Assembly (NCBI GenBank): GCA_900315945.1
Contig: ONAZ01000001.1
Span: 62,001-126,000 of the forward strand
Length of the DNA: 64,000 nt
From: an uncultured Lachnospiraceae bacterium
GTDB lineage: Bacteria > Bacillota > Clostridia > Lachnospirales > Lachnospiraceae
Direction of reading: 5' to 3'
Part shown: piece by piece, positions 17,731 to 27,179 of the stretch
Layout: the number at the start of each line of letters is the position of its first letter
Numbering within the stretch: the first letter of the stretch is position 1
Made by a program: the position numbers and the translations under genes
Notes under the pieces: model-generated
Databases searched by the model: none
Told to the model about the DNA's origin: nothing
What the model saw: only the letters and a program-made list of their open reading frames with translations

Positions 17731-19293
17731 CTACGCGTTATCTGCTTCTTTTAATGGCTTCTTGCTTGCAACTTCATCAAATACATCTGTTACTTCTTTC
17801 GATGGTGGCGCAGTAAGAAGGGACACAACTACAATAAATATACTACTTATAATAAATGCAGGAAGTAATTCATATAAATCGAAGGCACCTCCTATAGGTC
17901 TTACAAGAAACTTCCATACAAATATCGTTATAATTCCAGAAAGCATTCCTGCTAGAGCTCCCCACTTATTAGTTCTTCTCCAGAATAATGAGAATAACAT
18001 AATTGGGCCAAATGTAGCTCCAAATCCTGCCCATGCAAAGCTTACTATCTTAAACACTGAGTTCTCAGGATTCCAAGCAATAATTACTCCAATTATCGCT
18101 ATAATTACAACAGTAAGTCTAGCTACTGCCAACTTCTGCTTGTCATTTAATCTTACATCAAACACATCAATCATAATATTTTGCGATACACTTGAACTTG
18201 CTGCAAGAAGCTGTGAATCTGAAGTTGACATAGTACATGCCAATATTCCAGCTAATATAAGACCAGCAATTAAGGCAAACACTACACCTTTCTGGCTAAG
18301 CAGTGTAGAAATAGCAATTATTGCTTTCTCTGCATCTGCGCTTGTTTCGAAAAGTGGTATCTCACCTTTAACGCTCATTGCGTATGCAATAATTCCAATA
18401 AAAATTGCAACTCCCATAGATATTATAACCCAAACATATGCAATTCTTCTTGATATCTTGATTTTATTCTCATCCTTTATTGCCATAAAACGAAGCAAAA
18501 TATGAGGCATACCAAAATATCCAAGACCCCATGCAAGAGTAGATGCAATAGTAAGAATACCATAAGACGATGATTCTTTTGTGACCACGTCACCAAGTTC
18601 TGTCATACTAAGATATCCTGGGATTGAAGCCGCATTTTCCATAACAGCATCAATACCCCCTGCCACATTAATGCCAAATATAACAACAACGATTAAAGCA
18701 ATTGTCATAACAATACTCTGTATCAAATCAGTAAAACTAGCAGCAAGAAATCCTCCTAGCATAGTATATAATACAATTACAACTGCACTAACAATCATAG
18801 CTGGTAGATAATCAACCCCGAACAGTGTTGAGAATAGTTTTCCGCAGGCAGCAAATCCACTTCCTGTATATGGAACAAAAAATACAAAAATTGCTAAAGC
18901 CGCAATACCAAGAAGAGTCGGTTTATCATCACCAAATCTATTCTTAAAAAACTCAGGAATTGTTATAGCATTTCCAGCAGCCTGCGAGTATCTACGAAGT
19001 CTCTTAGCAACTATAAGCCAGTTAATATAAGTACCAATTGCAAGACCGATTGCCGTCCATCCCGCGTCTGCAATACCACTTATATATGCTACACCAGGTA
19101 GTCCCATAAGAAGCCAGCTACTCATATCTGATGCTTCTGCACTCATAGCAGTAACTATAGGACCTAGCTTTCTACCACCAAGATAGAAATCATCAGTGTT
19201 ATTGTTTTTCTTGGTAAAATGAATTCCTATACCAATAATTACCGCCATATACAATACGATAACTATGCTAATACATATAGTTGAAGTTGTCAT
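17731..19293 (-). CDS. putP: Sodium:solute symporter, proline permease PutP type
   Basis: The 520-aa protein has about 13 hydrophobic segments and SSS-family signatures: FYLGGRKLGPIVTAMSAEAS near residue 36, WLLMGLPG, YTGSGFAACGKLF and CTMSTSDSQLLAASS near 365. The first two match PutP, which imports proline with sodium. The C-terminal 30 residues are charged and cytoplasmic. The ribosome binding site is GAGGAGAG. It shares an intergenic region with the divergent thiamine operon. Confidence 0.9.
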   Translation of the reverse strand: MTTSTICISIVIVLYMAVIIGIGIHFTKKNNNTDDFYLGGRKLGPIVTAMSAEASDMSSWLLMGLPGVAYISGIADAGWTAIGLAIGTYINWLIVAKRLRRYSQAAGNAITIPEFFKNRFGDDKPTLLGIAALAIFVFFVPYTGSGFAACGKLFSTLFGVDYLPAMIVSAVVIVLYTMLGGFLAASFTDLIQSIVMTIALIVVVIFGINVAGGIDAVMENAASIPGYLSMTELGDVVTKESSSYGILTIASTLAWGLGYFGMPHILLRFMAIKDENKIKISRRIAYVWVIISMGVAIFIGIIAYAMSVKGEIPLFETSADAEKAIIAISTLLSQKGVVFALIAGLILAGILACTMSTSDSQLLAASSSVSQNIMIDVFDVRLNDKQKLAVARLTVVIIAIIGVIIAWNPENSVFKIVSFAWAGFGATFGPIMLFSLFWRRTNKWGALAGMLSGIITIFVWKFLVRPIGGAFDLYELLPAFIISSIFIVVVSLLTAPPSKEVTDVFDEVASKKPLKEADNA

Positions 19294-19416
19294 TTTCTCT
19301 CCTCTTTTACAATTATTTTAAAGACATTTCTAAACATACATTTCAATACTTTACCACTATATTAGGAAAAATGCAATTTTCAGTAGCACTAATATCCCAC
19401 AAATGTTAATTATTTC

Positions 19417-19446
19417 TTGACACCATATAGTCAAAAGTTCTATACT
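19417..19446 (+). promoter_or_regulatory. Promoter of the thiamine operon
   Basis: TTGACA at 19417-19422 and TATACT at 19441-19446, 18 bp apart, lie 20 bp upstream of the TPP riboswitch. Transcription starting near 19453 would include the whole aptamer. Confidence 0.75.
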
Positions 19447-19466
19447 CACTCATGTAAACAAAAAAC

Positions 19467-19548
19467 AACGGGGAGCTAGTTGACTAGCTGAGAGTAGATT
19501 GTGAATCTAGACCCATAACCTGATTTAGGTAATGCTAACGTAGGGATA
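19467..19548 (+). ncRNA. TPP riboswitch (THI element)
   Basis: The conserved THI-box blocks occur in order: CGGGG-AGC, GCTGAGA at 19488-19494, a small stem TAGATT/AATCTA, GACCC, AACCTGAT at 19517-19524, GGTAATGCTAACG and TAGGGA. It senses thiamine pyrophosphate. A terminator hairpin begins 18 nt downstream, so control is probably by transcription attenuation of the thiD-thiW-thiC-thiEM operon. Confidence 0.97.
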
Positions 19549-19565
19549 TAATGTGATTTAACAAG

Positions 19566-19596
19566 CAGATAGTCCTCGTTGGCTGTCTGTTTTTTA
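19566..19596 (+). terminator. Riboswitch-controlled intrinsic terminator
   Basis: CAGATAG (19566-19572) pairs with CTGTCTG (19583-19589), including one G-T pair, followed by TTTTTTT-rich sequence. It stands between the TPP aptamer and thiD, the arrangement expected of the expression platform. Confidence 0.85.
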
Positions 19597-19667
19597 TTAC
19601 AATGCGGTACGTCGGGGGCACCACTTTGTATCGCTATATAAAATTAATGTAGAATACGGAGGTAATT

Positions 19668-20450
19668 ATGTATACAGCATTAACAATCGCAGGCTCAGAT
19701 TCCTGCGGAGGCGCCGGCATTCAGGCTGATATCAAGACAATGACAGCAATGGGAGTCTATGCAAGTTGCTGCATTTGTGCGATTACAGCGCAGAACACAA
19801 CCGGTGTCCAAGGAATACTAGAAGTAGAGGAGGGCTTTGTAAAAGAACAACTTGACTCGGTTTTTAGCGATATCTTTCCTGATGCGGTTAAGATAGGTAT
19901 GCTATCCAATTCTAGAATTATAGAAGCCGTTAGTGACAAACTTAACTTCTATAATGCCAAGAATGTAGTAGTTGATCCTGTCATGGTCTCCACAAGCGGT
20001 CATAAGCTTTTGGCGGACGAAGCAATTACATCTTTAAAAAACAAATTATTAAAGGAAGGAACAGTTACAACACCTAATATTCCAGAAGCCGAAGTCTTAA
20101 GCGGAATTACAATACAATCCTCAGAAGACATGGTTAATGCAGCTAAAATTATACATGAAGGTTACGGATGTACTGTGTTGGTTAAAGGTGGTCACGGCAT
20201 AGAGGATACTGCAAGAGATTATCTATATAATGATAACATCTCCAGGTGGTACGAAAGCAAAAGAGTTGACACTGAAAACACTCACGGTACAGGCTGTACA
20301 TTAAGTTCAGCTATTGCCTCAGGCCTTGCTAAAGGAGAATCAATAGAACTTGCAGTAGAAAATGCAAAATCATATCTCCAGGGAGCCCTTGAAGCAAAAC
20401 TTAACCTTGGCAAAGGTAATGGTCCTATCGACCATTTATGGAAAATGTAA
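19668..20450 (+). CDS. thiD: Hydroxymethylpyrimidine/phosphomethylpyrimidine kinase
   Basis: The 260-aa protein begins with the ribokinase-like block ALTIAGSDSCGGAGIQADIK and has VVDPVMVSTSGHKL, TPNIPEAE and the C-terminal anion-hole motif NTHGTGCTLSSAIA near residue 204. ThiD phosphorylates HMP to HMP-PP, the pyrimidine half of thiamine. First gene of the operon, with GGAGG upstream of the start. Length and motifs are complete. Confidence 0.97.
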   Translation: MYTALTIAGSDSCGGAGIQADIKTMTAMGVYASCCICAITAQNTTGVQGILEVEEGFVKEQLDSVFSDIFPDAVKIGMLSNSRIIEAVSDKLNFYNAKNVVVDPVMVSTSGHKLLADEAITSLKNKLLKEGTVTTPNIPEAEVLSGITIQSSEDMVNAAKIIHEGYGCTVLVKGGHGIEDTARDYLYNDNISRWYESKRVDTENTHGTGCTLSSAIASGLAKGESIELAVENAKSYLQGALEAKLNLGKGNGPIDHLWKM

Positions 20451-20476
20451 CCCTCTCCTTCCAAAAGGAGAAAAAA

Positions 20477-20983
20477 ATGAATAAGAACTTAAAAAAACTT
20501 ATCCTAGCAGCTATTTTTGCAGGACTAGCAGTTGTAGGCTCAATGGTATCAATCCCTGTATTTGGTTCTAAATGTGCACCAATACAACATATTGTAAATG
20601 TTATGTGTGCAATATTCTTAGGACCATGGTACGGTCTTGGATGTGCATTTGTAGCAAGTCTAATCAGAAACTTTGTAGGACTTGGAACCCTTCTTGCATT
20701 CCCAGGTAGTATGTGTGGTGCTTTACTTTCAGGTTTACTCTACAAGTATATTAAGAAACGTTGGGCAGCATATGGTGGCGAAGTATTTGGAACAGCTATA
20801 ATCGGCGGTTTACTTGCTTATCCATTCGCAAGCCTTATTATGGGAAATGCTGAGGCAACTCTTTTTACTTATGTAATACCATTCCTCATTAGTACTGCAG
20901 GCGGAACTATTATCGCAATAATCATAATTGAGATATTATCTGCATCAGGAGTTCTAAAGAAACTCCAAGACATGCTTAATTAG
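20477..20983 (+). CDS. thiW: ThiW, predicted thiazole-specific ECF transporter S component
   Basis: The start at 20477 follows AAGGAG at 7 nt; an in-frame upstream ATG would overlap thiD. The 168-aa protein has five to six hydrophobic segments and ThiW features: [19 protein letters not shown] near residue 18, ALFLGPWYG-like [13 protein letters not shown] and [18 protein letters not shown] components bind the vitamin precursor and use a shared energy-coupling module (EcfA/EcfT) encoded elsewhere. Presence next to the ThiM domain suggests salvage of hydroxyethylthiazole. Confidence 0.88.
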   Translation: MNKNLKKLILAAIFAGLAVVGSMVSIPVFGSKCAPIQHIVNVMCAIFLGPWYGLGCAFVASLIRNFVGLGTLLAFPGSMCGALLSGLLYKYIKKRWAAYGGEVFGTAIIGGLLAYPFASLIMGNAEATLFTYVIPFLISTAGGTIIAIIIIEILSASGVLKKLQDMLN

Positions 20984-21014
20984 CATTTTACAAAGTCCAT
21001 TTAGCTAAAGGGAT

Positions 21015-21047
21015 ACATCGGTGTTGCCGCAGGCACTTCACCGATGT
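21015..21047 (+). other. Hairpin between thiW and thiC
   Basis: ACATCGGTG (21015-21023) pairs with CACCGATGT (21039-21047), enclosing a second small stem TGCC / GGCA. No T-tract follows, so this is not a standard terminator. It may be an RNA processing or stability element separating thiC from the upstream genes; it ends 28 bp before the thiC start. Confidence 0.55.
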
Positions 21048-21075
21048 GCACCATGCCTGCATTAAGGTAATTAAT

Positions 21076-22383
21076 ATGAACTACACAACACAAATGGATG
21101 CAGCAAGAAAAGGAATTGTTACAAAAGAAATAGAAGCTGTTGCAAAGAAAGAAAACATGGATGTTAACAAGTTACTACAACTTGTTGCCGAAGGTAAGGT
21201 GGCAATTCCCGCTAACAAAAAGCATACCTGTATTAATCCAGAAGGAATAGGTAGTATGCTTAGAACAAAAATCAATGTTAACCTGGGTGTCTCTAGAGAC
21301 TGTAAAGACTATGATCTTGAAATGAAGAAAGTACTTAGTGCAGTTGATATGGGGGCTGAGGCTATTATGGATTTATCTAGCCATGGGGATACAGAGCCAT
21401 TTAGGAAGAAACTTACTGCAGAATGTCCTGCTATGATAGGAACTGTGCCTGTATACGACTCTGTCATACATTACAAAAGAGACCTAGCAACGCTTACTGC
21501 TAAGGATTTCATTGATGTAATCAAACTTCACGCAGAAAACGGAGTTGACTTCGTTACTCTTCATTGCGGAATCACAAGAAAAACTATTGATCAAATAAAA
21601 AATCACAAACGCAAAATGAATATTGTTAGCCGTGGTGGATCACTTGTATTTGCATGGATGTCCATGACAGGCGAAGAAAACCCATTCTATGAGTACTATG
21701 ATGAAATACTAGAAATATGTGAAGAATACGATGTAACTATTTCTCTTGGTGATGCATGTAGACCAGGATGTCTTGCCGACGCAACAGATGTATGCCAGAT
21801 AGATGAACTTGTAAGACTCGGTGAACTTACAAAACGCGCATGGGCTCATAATGTACAAGTAATGGTTGAAGGTCCAGGACACGTTCCACTTGATCAAATC
21901 GTTGCAAATATGAAAGTACAACAAACCATTTGTATGGGTGCACCATTCTATGTACTAGGTCCTCTTGTAACAGACATTGCACCTGGATATGATCATATAA
22001 CATCAGCAATTGGCGGTGCTGTTGCTGCTATGAGCGGTGCAGCTTTTCTATGTTATGTAACCCCTGCAGAACATCTTGCTCTCCCTAACCTAGATGACGT
22101 AAAGCAAGGTATTATCGCATCAAAAATCGCAGCACACGCAGCTGATATTGCAAAAGGAATTCCTGGTGCTAGAGATATAGATGATAAGATGGCTGATGCA
22201 AGACGTGCATTAGATTGGGATAAACAATTTGAATGTGCCCTAGATCCTGAAACTGCCAAGAGAATTCGAGACGATAGAGCACCAGAAGACGATCATTCAG
22301 ACACTTGCTCAATGTGCGGCAAATTCTGTGCAGTAAGAAGTATGAACAAAGCTTTAGAAGGTGAATATATTGATATCTTATAA
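21076..22383 (+). CDS. thiC: Phosphomethylpyrimidine synthase ThiC
   Basis: The start at 21076 has AAGG upstream; an earlier in-frame ATG lies inside the preceding hairpin. The 435-aa protein shows ThiC motifs: [53 protein letters not shown] and the C-terminal radical-SAM cluster motif [10 protein letters not shown]. The enzyme converts aminoimidazole ribotide to HMP-P. It is about the length of the short clostridial type, lacking the long N-terminal extension of E. coli ThiC. It overlaps the start of the thiE-thiM fusion. Confidence 0.97.
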   Translation: MNYTTQMDAARKGIVTKEIEAVAKKENMDVNKLLQLVAEGKVAIPANKKHTCINPEGIGSMLRTKINVNLGVSRDCKDYDLEMKKVLSAVDMGAEAIMDLSSHGDTEPFRKKLTAECPAMIGTVPVYDSVIHYKRDLATLTAKDFIDVIKLHAENGVDFVTLHCGITRKTIDQIKNHKRKMNIVSRGGSLVFAWMSMTGEENPFYEYYDEILEICEEYDVTISLGDACRPGCLADATDVCQIDELVRLGELTKRAWAHNVQVMVEGPGHVPLDQIVANMKVQQTICMGAPFYVLGPLVTDIAPGYDHITSAIGGAVAAMSGAAFLCYVTPAEHLALPNLDDVKQGIIASKIAAHAADIAKGIPGARDIDDKMADARRALDWDKQFECALDPETAKRIRDDRAPEDDHSDTCSMCGKFCAVRSMNKALEGEYIDIL

Positions 22384-23722
22384 ATTATATGCAATAACAG
22401 ATAGAACCTGGCTTGAAGAAGGTGAAGAACTAAAGGATGCTGTAGAACAGGCAATACTTGGTGGCGCAACAATAGTTCAATTACGAGAAAAATCTCTTGA
22501 ATATAATAAGCTCAAAGAACTTGCCTTATCGGTACAGGAAGTATGTAATAATTATAACGTTCCTTTTATTGTAAATGACAATGTTGAACTGGCTTGTGAA
22601 ATAGATGCAGATGGCGTTCATCTTGGAGCAGAAGATATGTCCATTAAAAAGGCCAGGTCTGTTCTTGCTTCTAACAAGATAATCGGTGCTACTGCAAAGA
22701 CAGTTGAACAAGCACTATTAGCAGAGAAAGCAGGTGCAAATTACATAGGAAGTGGAGCAGTATTTGGTTCTGATACAAAAACTGATGCAACGAATCTCAG
22801 CATTGATGCTCTTAATAAAATATGTAGTAGTGTATCTATTCCTGTAGTTGCAATAGGCGGTATTAATGCCTACAACGTATCTGCATTACGTGGCTCATCT
22901 ATAAGCGGTGTATCTGTTGTATCAGGAATATTTGCAAGAAAAAACAAGACAAAAGCCTGCCGCGATATACTAGGAAATCTATACGGAAGGCCTGTTGTAG
23001 AATGTATTACCAATCATGTTACAACTAATGAAGTGGCTAATACTGTATTAGCATTTGGTGCATCTCCAATTATGGCTCATAACATAAATGAGGTTGAGGA
23101 GGTTCAATCTAGTGCTAATGGTCTCCTACTTAATCTGGGTGCAACAGATGATTATGAAGCAATGAAGAAGGCTTATGCTGTTGCCCTTAAGAAAGGCCAT
23201 ACCACCGTCATTGATCCAGTTGGAGTGTCAGGCATATCATACAGACGTAATTTTCTCAAGGAATTACTTTCTATTGGTTCTCCTACTTGCATTCGTGGAA
23301 ATGCATCAGAAATACTTGCCATATATGAAGGTCAAAACGTAACAGCCGGATTAGATGGAAGTATTGATAATACTAACATAAAAGCAGTTACTCAATCCTT
23401 GGCAAATAGCTTAAATACAATAATTGTTGCATCTGGGGTTACAGATATAATAAGCGACGGAAAATGTGTATATGAGATTTCATCTGGTCACGCAATGCAA
23501 AAGAGTCTAACTGGCTCTGGATGCATGTTGAGTGCATGTATATGTAGCTCTCTAACTGTAAGTAATATTAATTACACAGGCATTGATGATAAGAACATAA
23601 CAGTAGTAAAAAGTGCTTGTCAAGAAATGGGAGATGCTGCATATAGAGCTGCTAAATATGTTATTTCTAACAAACTAGGTATATATAGTTTTCAGACAAG
23701 ATTATTCGATGAATTAGTATAA
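22370..23722 (+). CDS. thiE/thiM: Bifunctional ThiE-ThiM: thiamine-phosphate synthase fused to hydroxyethylthiazole kinase
   Basis: About 450 residues. Residues 1-200 are Thi[46 protein letters not shown] and [10 protein letters not shown]. From about 205 the protein is Thi[42 protein letters not shown] and [11 protein letters not shown]. ThiM phosphorylates the thiazole and ThiE joins it to HMP-PP, so the two salvage steps are in one chain. AGAAGG at 22356-22361 best fits a TTG start at 22370; a GTG at 22361 is in frame but has no ribosome binding site. It overlaps thiC by 14 bp. No ThiG or ThiH is in the operon. Confidence 0.93.
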   Translation: MISYKLYAITDRTWLEEGEELKDAVEQAILGGATIVQLREKSLEYNKLKELALSVQEVCNNYNVPFIVNDNVELACEIDADGVHLGAEDMSIKKARSVLASNKIIGATAKTVEQALLAEKAGANYIGSGAVFGSDTKTDATNLSIDALNKICSSVSIPVVAIGGINAYNVSALRGSSISGVSVVSGIFARKNKTKACRDILGNLYGRPVVECITNHVTTNEVANTVLAFGASPIMAHNINEVEEVQSSANGLLLNLGATDDYEAMKKAYAVALKKGHTTVIDPVGVSGISYRRNFLKELLSIGSPTCIRGNASEILAIYEGQNVTAGLDGSIDNTNIKAVTQSLANSLNTIIVASGVTDIISDGKCVYEISSGHAMQKSLTGSGCMLSACICSSLTVSNINYTGIDDKNITVVKSACQEMGDAAYRAAKYVISNKLGIYSFQTRLFDELV

Positions 23723-23866
23723 TTTCTAATTTAAGGGAAATGCTTTTTTAACACTAATCTTTGGCAAATATTTATCAAACATGTTTAATTTTTGACAATT
23801 GTTGCATAATTAATTAAAAGGTTTTAAAATGTATTTTGACAGCAAAATTAGGAAGGAGATTACAAA

Positions 23867-24640
23867 ATGAAAGAATATTTTAATCTAAAAGGACAAGTTG
23901 CAATAGTTACAGGATGTTCAGGCGGACTTGGTGTACAAATGGCTAAGGCTCTCGCTAATCAAGGATGTACTATTGTTCCTATCGCTCGTCGTCTTGAGAA
24001 GCTTCAAGAAGTTGCTAAAGAATTGAATTCTGAATATGGCGTAGAAGCATATCCTATTCAATGCGACATAACTAACACTGCAAGAGTTGAGGAAGTTGTT
24101 GACGAAGTACTTGAGAAGTTTGGACGTATTGATATTGTAATAAACAATGCAGGTACAGGTGCTGTTGCTCCTGCTGAGGACATCACAGATGAGCAATTCG
24201 ACCATGAATGCCAGATTGACTTATTTGGTACTTTCAAAGTTGCAAGAGCTGTTGCTAAGAAGGCAATGATTCCTGCAAAATATGGTAGAATTATTAACAT
24301 CGCTTCTATGTATGGTCTAGTTGGAAACAAGGTTGCAGGTTCTGCTCCTTACCATGCTGCTAAGGGTGGTGTTGTTAACTTAACAAGAGCACTTGCTGCT
24401 GAGTGGGGTAAATATGGAATTACTGTTAACGCAATCTGCCCAGGATATTTCTATACACCACTTACAAAAGAAACACTTGATTCTGATTTCTTCCAAGCAA
24501 ATGCTAAGACAATGATTCCTGAAGAAAGATATGGTGAGGAAGGCGAGCTTGATACAGCCGCAATCTTCTTAGCATCACCTGCTTCTACTTACGTAACAGG
24601 AATCATGGTTCCAGTTGATGGTGGATATACTTGTATGTAA
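23867..24640 (+). CDS. SDR family oxidoreductase (FabG / gluconate 5-dehydrogenase-like)
   Basis: The 257-aa protein has the classical short-chain dehydrogenase motifs: TGCSGGLG at residues 15-22 (cofactor binding), NNAG near 91, the catalytic Ser of INIASMYG near 143, YHAAKGG (Tyr/Lys) near 160 and PGYFYTP. The C-terminal VPVDGGYTCM is typical. The likely reaction is NAD(P)-dependent ketone/alcohol conversion of a sugar acid or acyl substrate; closest resemblance is to gluconate 5-dehydrogenase. The gene stands alone with an excellent GGAAGGAGA site and regular codon use, suggesting good expression. Substrate uncertain. Confidence 0.88.
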   Translation: MKEYFNLKGQVAIVTGCSGGLGVQMAKALANQGCTIVPIARRLEKLQEVAKELNSEYGVEAYPIQCDITNTARVEEVVDEVLEKFGRIDIVINNAGTGAVAPAEDITDEQFDHECQIDLFGTFKVARAVAKKAMIPAKYGRIINIASMYGLVGNKVAGSAPYHAAKGGVVNLTRALAAEWGKYGITVNAICPGYFYTPLTKETLDSDFFQANAKTMIPEERYGEEGELDTAAIFLASPASTYVTGIMVPVDGGYTCM

Positions 24641-24641
24641 C

Positions 24642-24684
24642 GTCGTAAGGGGTACCATGCGAAGCATGGTGGATGCCTTACGAC
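24642..24684. repeat. Strong two-part hairpin after the SDR gene
   Basis: GTCGTAAGG / CCTTACGAC (outer, 24642-24650 and 24676-24684) and ACCATGC / GCATGGT (inner, GAA loop) form a stem of 16 base pairs separated by a small internal loop. It starts one base after the stop codon. No T-tract follows, so it looks like a 3' stability structure rather than a simple terminator. Confidence 0.6.
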
Positions 24685-24696
24685 TAGAAATGTAAT

Positions 24697-24933
24697 ATAC
24701 AGTCACAAAAAAGAAAGATGCTCTTATAGAGTAATTCTTCACTAAGGATATGTAAGCAATTGATATTATAGTCAAGCAACATCTTGACAGAAACCAGCGG
24801 ACAATGCATCATCGTGATGCTGTCCGCTTTTTTTCGACGTCCTGTCGAAAAATTTCTTCATATAATCAATTACTAACATATCCTAAGCTCGAATTAATCT
24901 CTATAAGAGCATCTTACTATTATGTGAATGTAT
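24697..24933. repeat. Imperfect 74-bp inverted repeat enclosing a terminator
   Basis: The arms 24697-24770 and 24861-24933 are inverted copies of about 75-80% identity, with a perfect 16-bp core (24716-24731 against 24899-24914, AGATGCTCTTATAGAG). The 90-bp centre carries the intrinsic terminator at 24796-24834 and a smaller TTTTCGAC / GTCGAAAA hairpin. The right arm ends 5 bp before the gatD stop codon. This explains the 298-bp gap, which has no gene. Confidence 0.7.
24796..24834 (+). terminator. Intrinsic terminator, plus strand
   Basis: AGCGGACA / TGTCCGCT and GCATCA / TGATGC form a nearly continuous 14-bp stem with a TCG loop followed by TTTTTTT. It would end transcripts of the SDR gene. 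Confidence 0.9.
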
Positions 24934-24938
24934 GGATA

Positions 24939-25691
24939 CTACTTAATCGTTCCAGACATAATCTTATCGTAGACAGAGTCATGGGCCTGCATCTCTAGTG
25001 CGTCAGGCAGTGGCTCTAAATCTATCTTCTCCCCATATCTTCGTTCTAGTGCTGTAGAGAGAATAAAATCGCATAACTTCGGATTCTTAGGAAGTACTGG
25101 TCCATGAGAATATGTTCCAAATACATTGTTGTAGCGGACACCTTCTGTCATATCCTCACCATTGTTACCACAGCCCTTAATAATCTTACCAAGAGGCTTG
25201 ATGCCATCTGCAAGATAAGTTCTTCCACTGTGATTCTCATATCCAACTACAATTGAACCTCCAGATTCTTCTCCTAGTTCAAATGCATAATTGTCAATCA
25301 TACGCTCTTTGCCACCAATAGTATGGAAATCAACAGCTCCTAAAAATTCACATTTTGTTCCTTCATGAGTCTCATAGTAGTGACCCATCATCTGATAGCC
25401 ACCACATATACACAGGAATGTCTTGCCGTCTTCAACCGCCTTCTTAATCTCATTTCCTTTACCAGATTTTAGATCATTAAGCAAAACCTCTTGCTCAAAA
25501 TCCTGTCCACCTCCAATAAAGAAGAGATCAAATTCACTCAAATCCAACTTATCACCGAGTCTACACTCAACAATGTCCACATCTATCCCACGCCACTCCA
25601 GACGCTTCTTCATACATAGAATGTTTCCTCTGTCACCATAAAGGTTAAGAACCTCAGGATAAAGGTGACAAATCTTTAGTACTTTACTCAT
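24939..25691 (-). CDS. gatD: Lipid II isoglutaminyl synthase, glutaminase subunit GatD
   Basis: The protein of about 250 aa is a class I glutamine amidotransferase of the CobB/CobQ type: IGGGQDFEQEVL near residue 62, the nucleophile in FLCICGGYQMMG near 93 and GTYSHGPVLPKNP with the catalytic His near 188. GatD supplies ammonia to MurT, and together they amidate D-glutamate of lipid II. The ATG at 25691 has AGGTG upstream; an in-frame GTG three codons earlier is possible. It follows murT directly, as in other Firmicutes. Confidence 0.93.
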   Translation of the reverse strand: MSKVLKICHLYPEVLNLYGDRGNILCMKKRLEWRGIDVDIVECRLGDKLDLSEFDLFFIGGGQDFEQEVLLNDLKSGKGNEIKKAVEDGKTFLCICGGYQMMGHYYETHEGTKCEFLGAVDFHTIGGKERMIDNYAFELGEESGGSIVVGYENHSGRTYLADGIKPLGKIIKGCGNNGEDMTEGVRYNNVFGTYSHGPVLPKNPKLCDFILSTALERRYGEKIDLEPLPDALEMQAHDSVYDKIMSGTIK

Positions 25692-25700
25692 ATTAATCAC

Positions 25701-27086
25701 CTATCCTTTCCAAAACTCTTCTGCACCTGTTACTTCAGCCAATGTTTTTCTAAGAGCCAACATGGATGTATAGTTAGGAAGCACAAAAACAGGATACTTG
25801 GACTTCTTCATAACATTTACCAGATTATCCCATCCCTTAACTAACTCTATCTTCGATTCATCCATTCCACCATACTTAAGGCGAAGTGCAATATCTTCTG
25901 CTCTATCACCTGATACAATAATCTTACTTAAGGAATCATCTTCTGCAAGTCTCTCGTATTCAGCATCCCATATCCATGAAATATCATGACCATCAGCAGT
26001 CTTATCATTAAGACAGATGACAGCTTCATACTCATCATCCATACTGGTTACATATGTAAGGGCCTGATTACAACCTGCAGGATTCTTAACAAGTATCATT
26101 TGAACATCAACACCATCTAAATCAAATGTCTCCATTCTTCCGAAACTACTACTTGTTACAGCAAGAGATTTGATAATATCTTCTCTCTTAAAACCTGCTG
26201 CCGTATATGCACATACAGCTCCAACAGCATTATATACATTGTATATGGCAGGAAGACTTATAAGAACATTTTCCTTATCAACATTATCAGAATCACGAAA
26301 TTCCATGGTGACATCTGTACCCTTAATACTAAGCTTATTAACAGAAGTTACTGCTGTATTAGTTTTGCTTCTCTTGTAACCGCATTTCGGACAATAGAAC
26401 CCTCCAAGGTGAGCATATGTATGATAATCGTACTTGTATTCAGTACCACAGTTAATACAATATTTTGCATCTGATACTTCAGGTTCTTTCTGTTCTCCAT
26501 AAGGACAGTCAATTCCATAGTATACAACTTTGTTAGGAACATCATTTGCTAGACTAGCCGTTAGAGAACAATCTGCATTAAGACATAGGATACTATCAGG
26601 TGCTTTCTTAACTCCCATTCTGATCTGTTCTAAAGTATGGGTTACTTCCCCATATCTATCAAGCTGGTCTCTAAAGAGATTCGTAACAAGAATAACTTTA
26701 GGCTTAATAAGTGGAACCACCTGCTTAAGGGCACCTTCATCACATTCAATAATTGCATATTTCTTTCTTGGAATTCCCTTCCAATTGGCATTTGCACAGA
26801 ACTCCGCAGTTACACCCTTAAGAAGATTAGCACCTGACTTATTAGCAAGCACATCTACACCCGTTGACGAAAGAGCCTGTTCTAACATATTGCATGTTGT
26901 TGTCTTACCATTAGTTCCAGTTACAACAATTATGTCCATATCTTTGGACACATCTGCCAAAATATTCTTATCAAAAAACATAGCCGCACGTCCCGGAAGT
27001 GTTGTACCCCCACTCTTTGCGACTCTAAGTGATGCCCTGGCGGCTTTGCAAGCAAAGACGCCAAGAACTGTCTTTATTGTACTCAA
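25701..27086 (-). CDS. murT: Lipid II isoglutaminyl synthase, Mur ligase-like subunit MurT
   Basis: The 461-aa protein starts at a TTG with a full AAAGGAG upstream. It has the Mur ligase ATP motif TGTNGKTTT near residue 57, a four-Cys zinc ribbon inserted in the central domain (CINCG near 210, CPKCGY near 233) and the C-terminal DUF1727 domain with FVLPNYTSM. The enzyme amidates the second residue of the stem peptide, using ammonia from GatD encoded immediately downstream. All expected features are present. Confidence 0.95.
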   Translation of the reverse strand: MSTIKTVLGVFACKAARASLRVAKSGGTTLPGRAAMFFDKNILADVSKDMDIIVVTGTNGKTTTCNMLEQALSSTGVDVLANKSGANLLKGVTAEFCANANWKGIPRKKYAIIECDEGALKQVVPLIKPKVILVTNLFRDQLDRYGEVTHTLEQIRMGVKKAPDSILCLNADCSLTASLANDVPNKVVYYGIDCPYGEQKEPEVSDAKYCINCGTEYKYDYHTYAHLGGFYCPKCGYKRSKTNTAVTSVNKLSIKGTDVTMEFRDSDNVDKENVLISLPAIYNVYNAVGAVCAYTAAGFKREDIIKSLAVTSSSFGRMETFDLDGVDVQMILVKNPAGCNQALTYVTSMDDEYEAVICLNDKTADGHDISWIWDAEYERLAEDDSLSKIIVSGDRAEDIALRLKYGGMDESKIELVKGWDNLVNVMKKSKYPVFVLPNYTSMLALRKTLAEVTGAEEFWKG

Positions 27087-27179
27087 TCTATTTCTCCTTT
27101 AAAATTAAGTCCAGCATACATAAGTTCAGTTTCATTAGGTAGAATTCGACCTATAGTTATTTGATTTACAGATAACCAC

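Noticed and set aside
17762-18505. Long plus-strand open frame opposite the symporter gene
   Set aside because: The frame is the complement of a well-supported PutP gene; its translation is Ile/Thr/Asn-rich without motifs.
23793-23850. Promoter for the SDR gene (TTGACA)
   Set aside because: Two TTGACA-like boxes are present but no acceptable -10 box lies at 16-18 bp, so no promoter was called.
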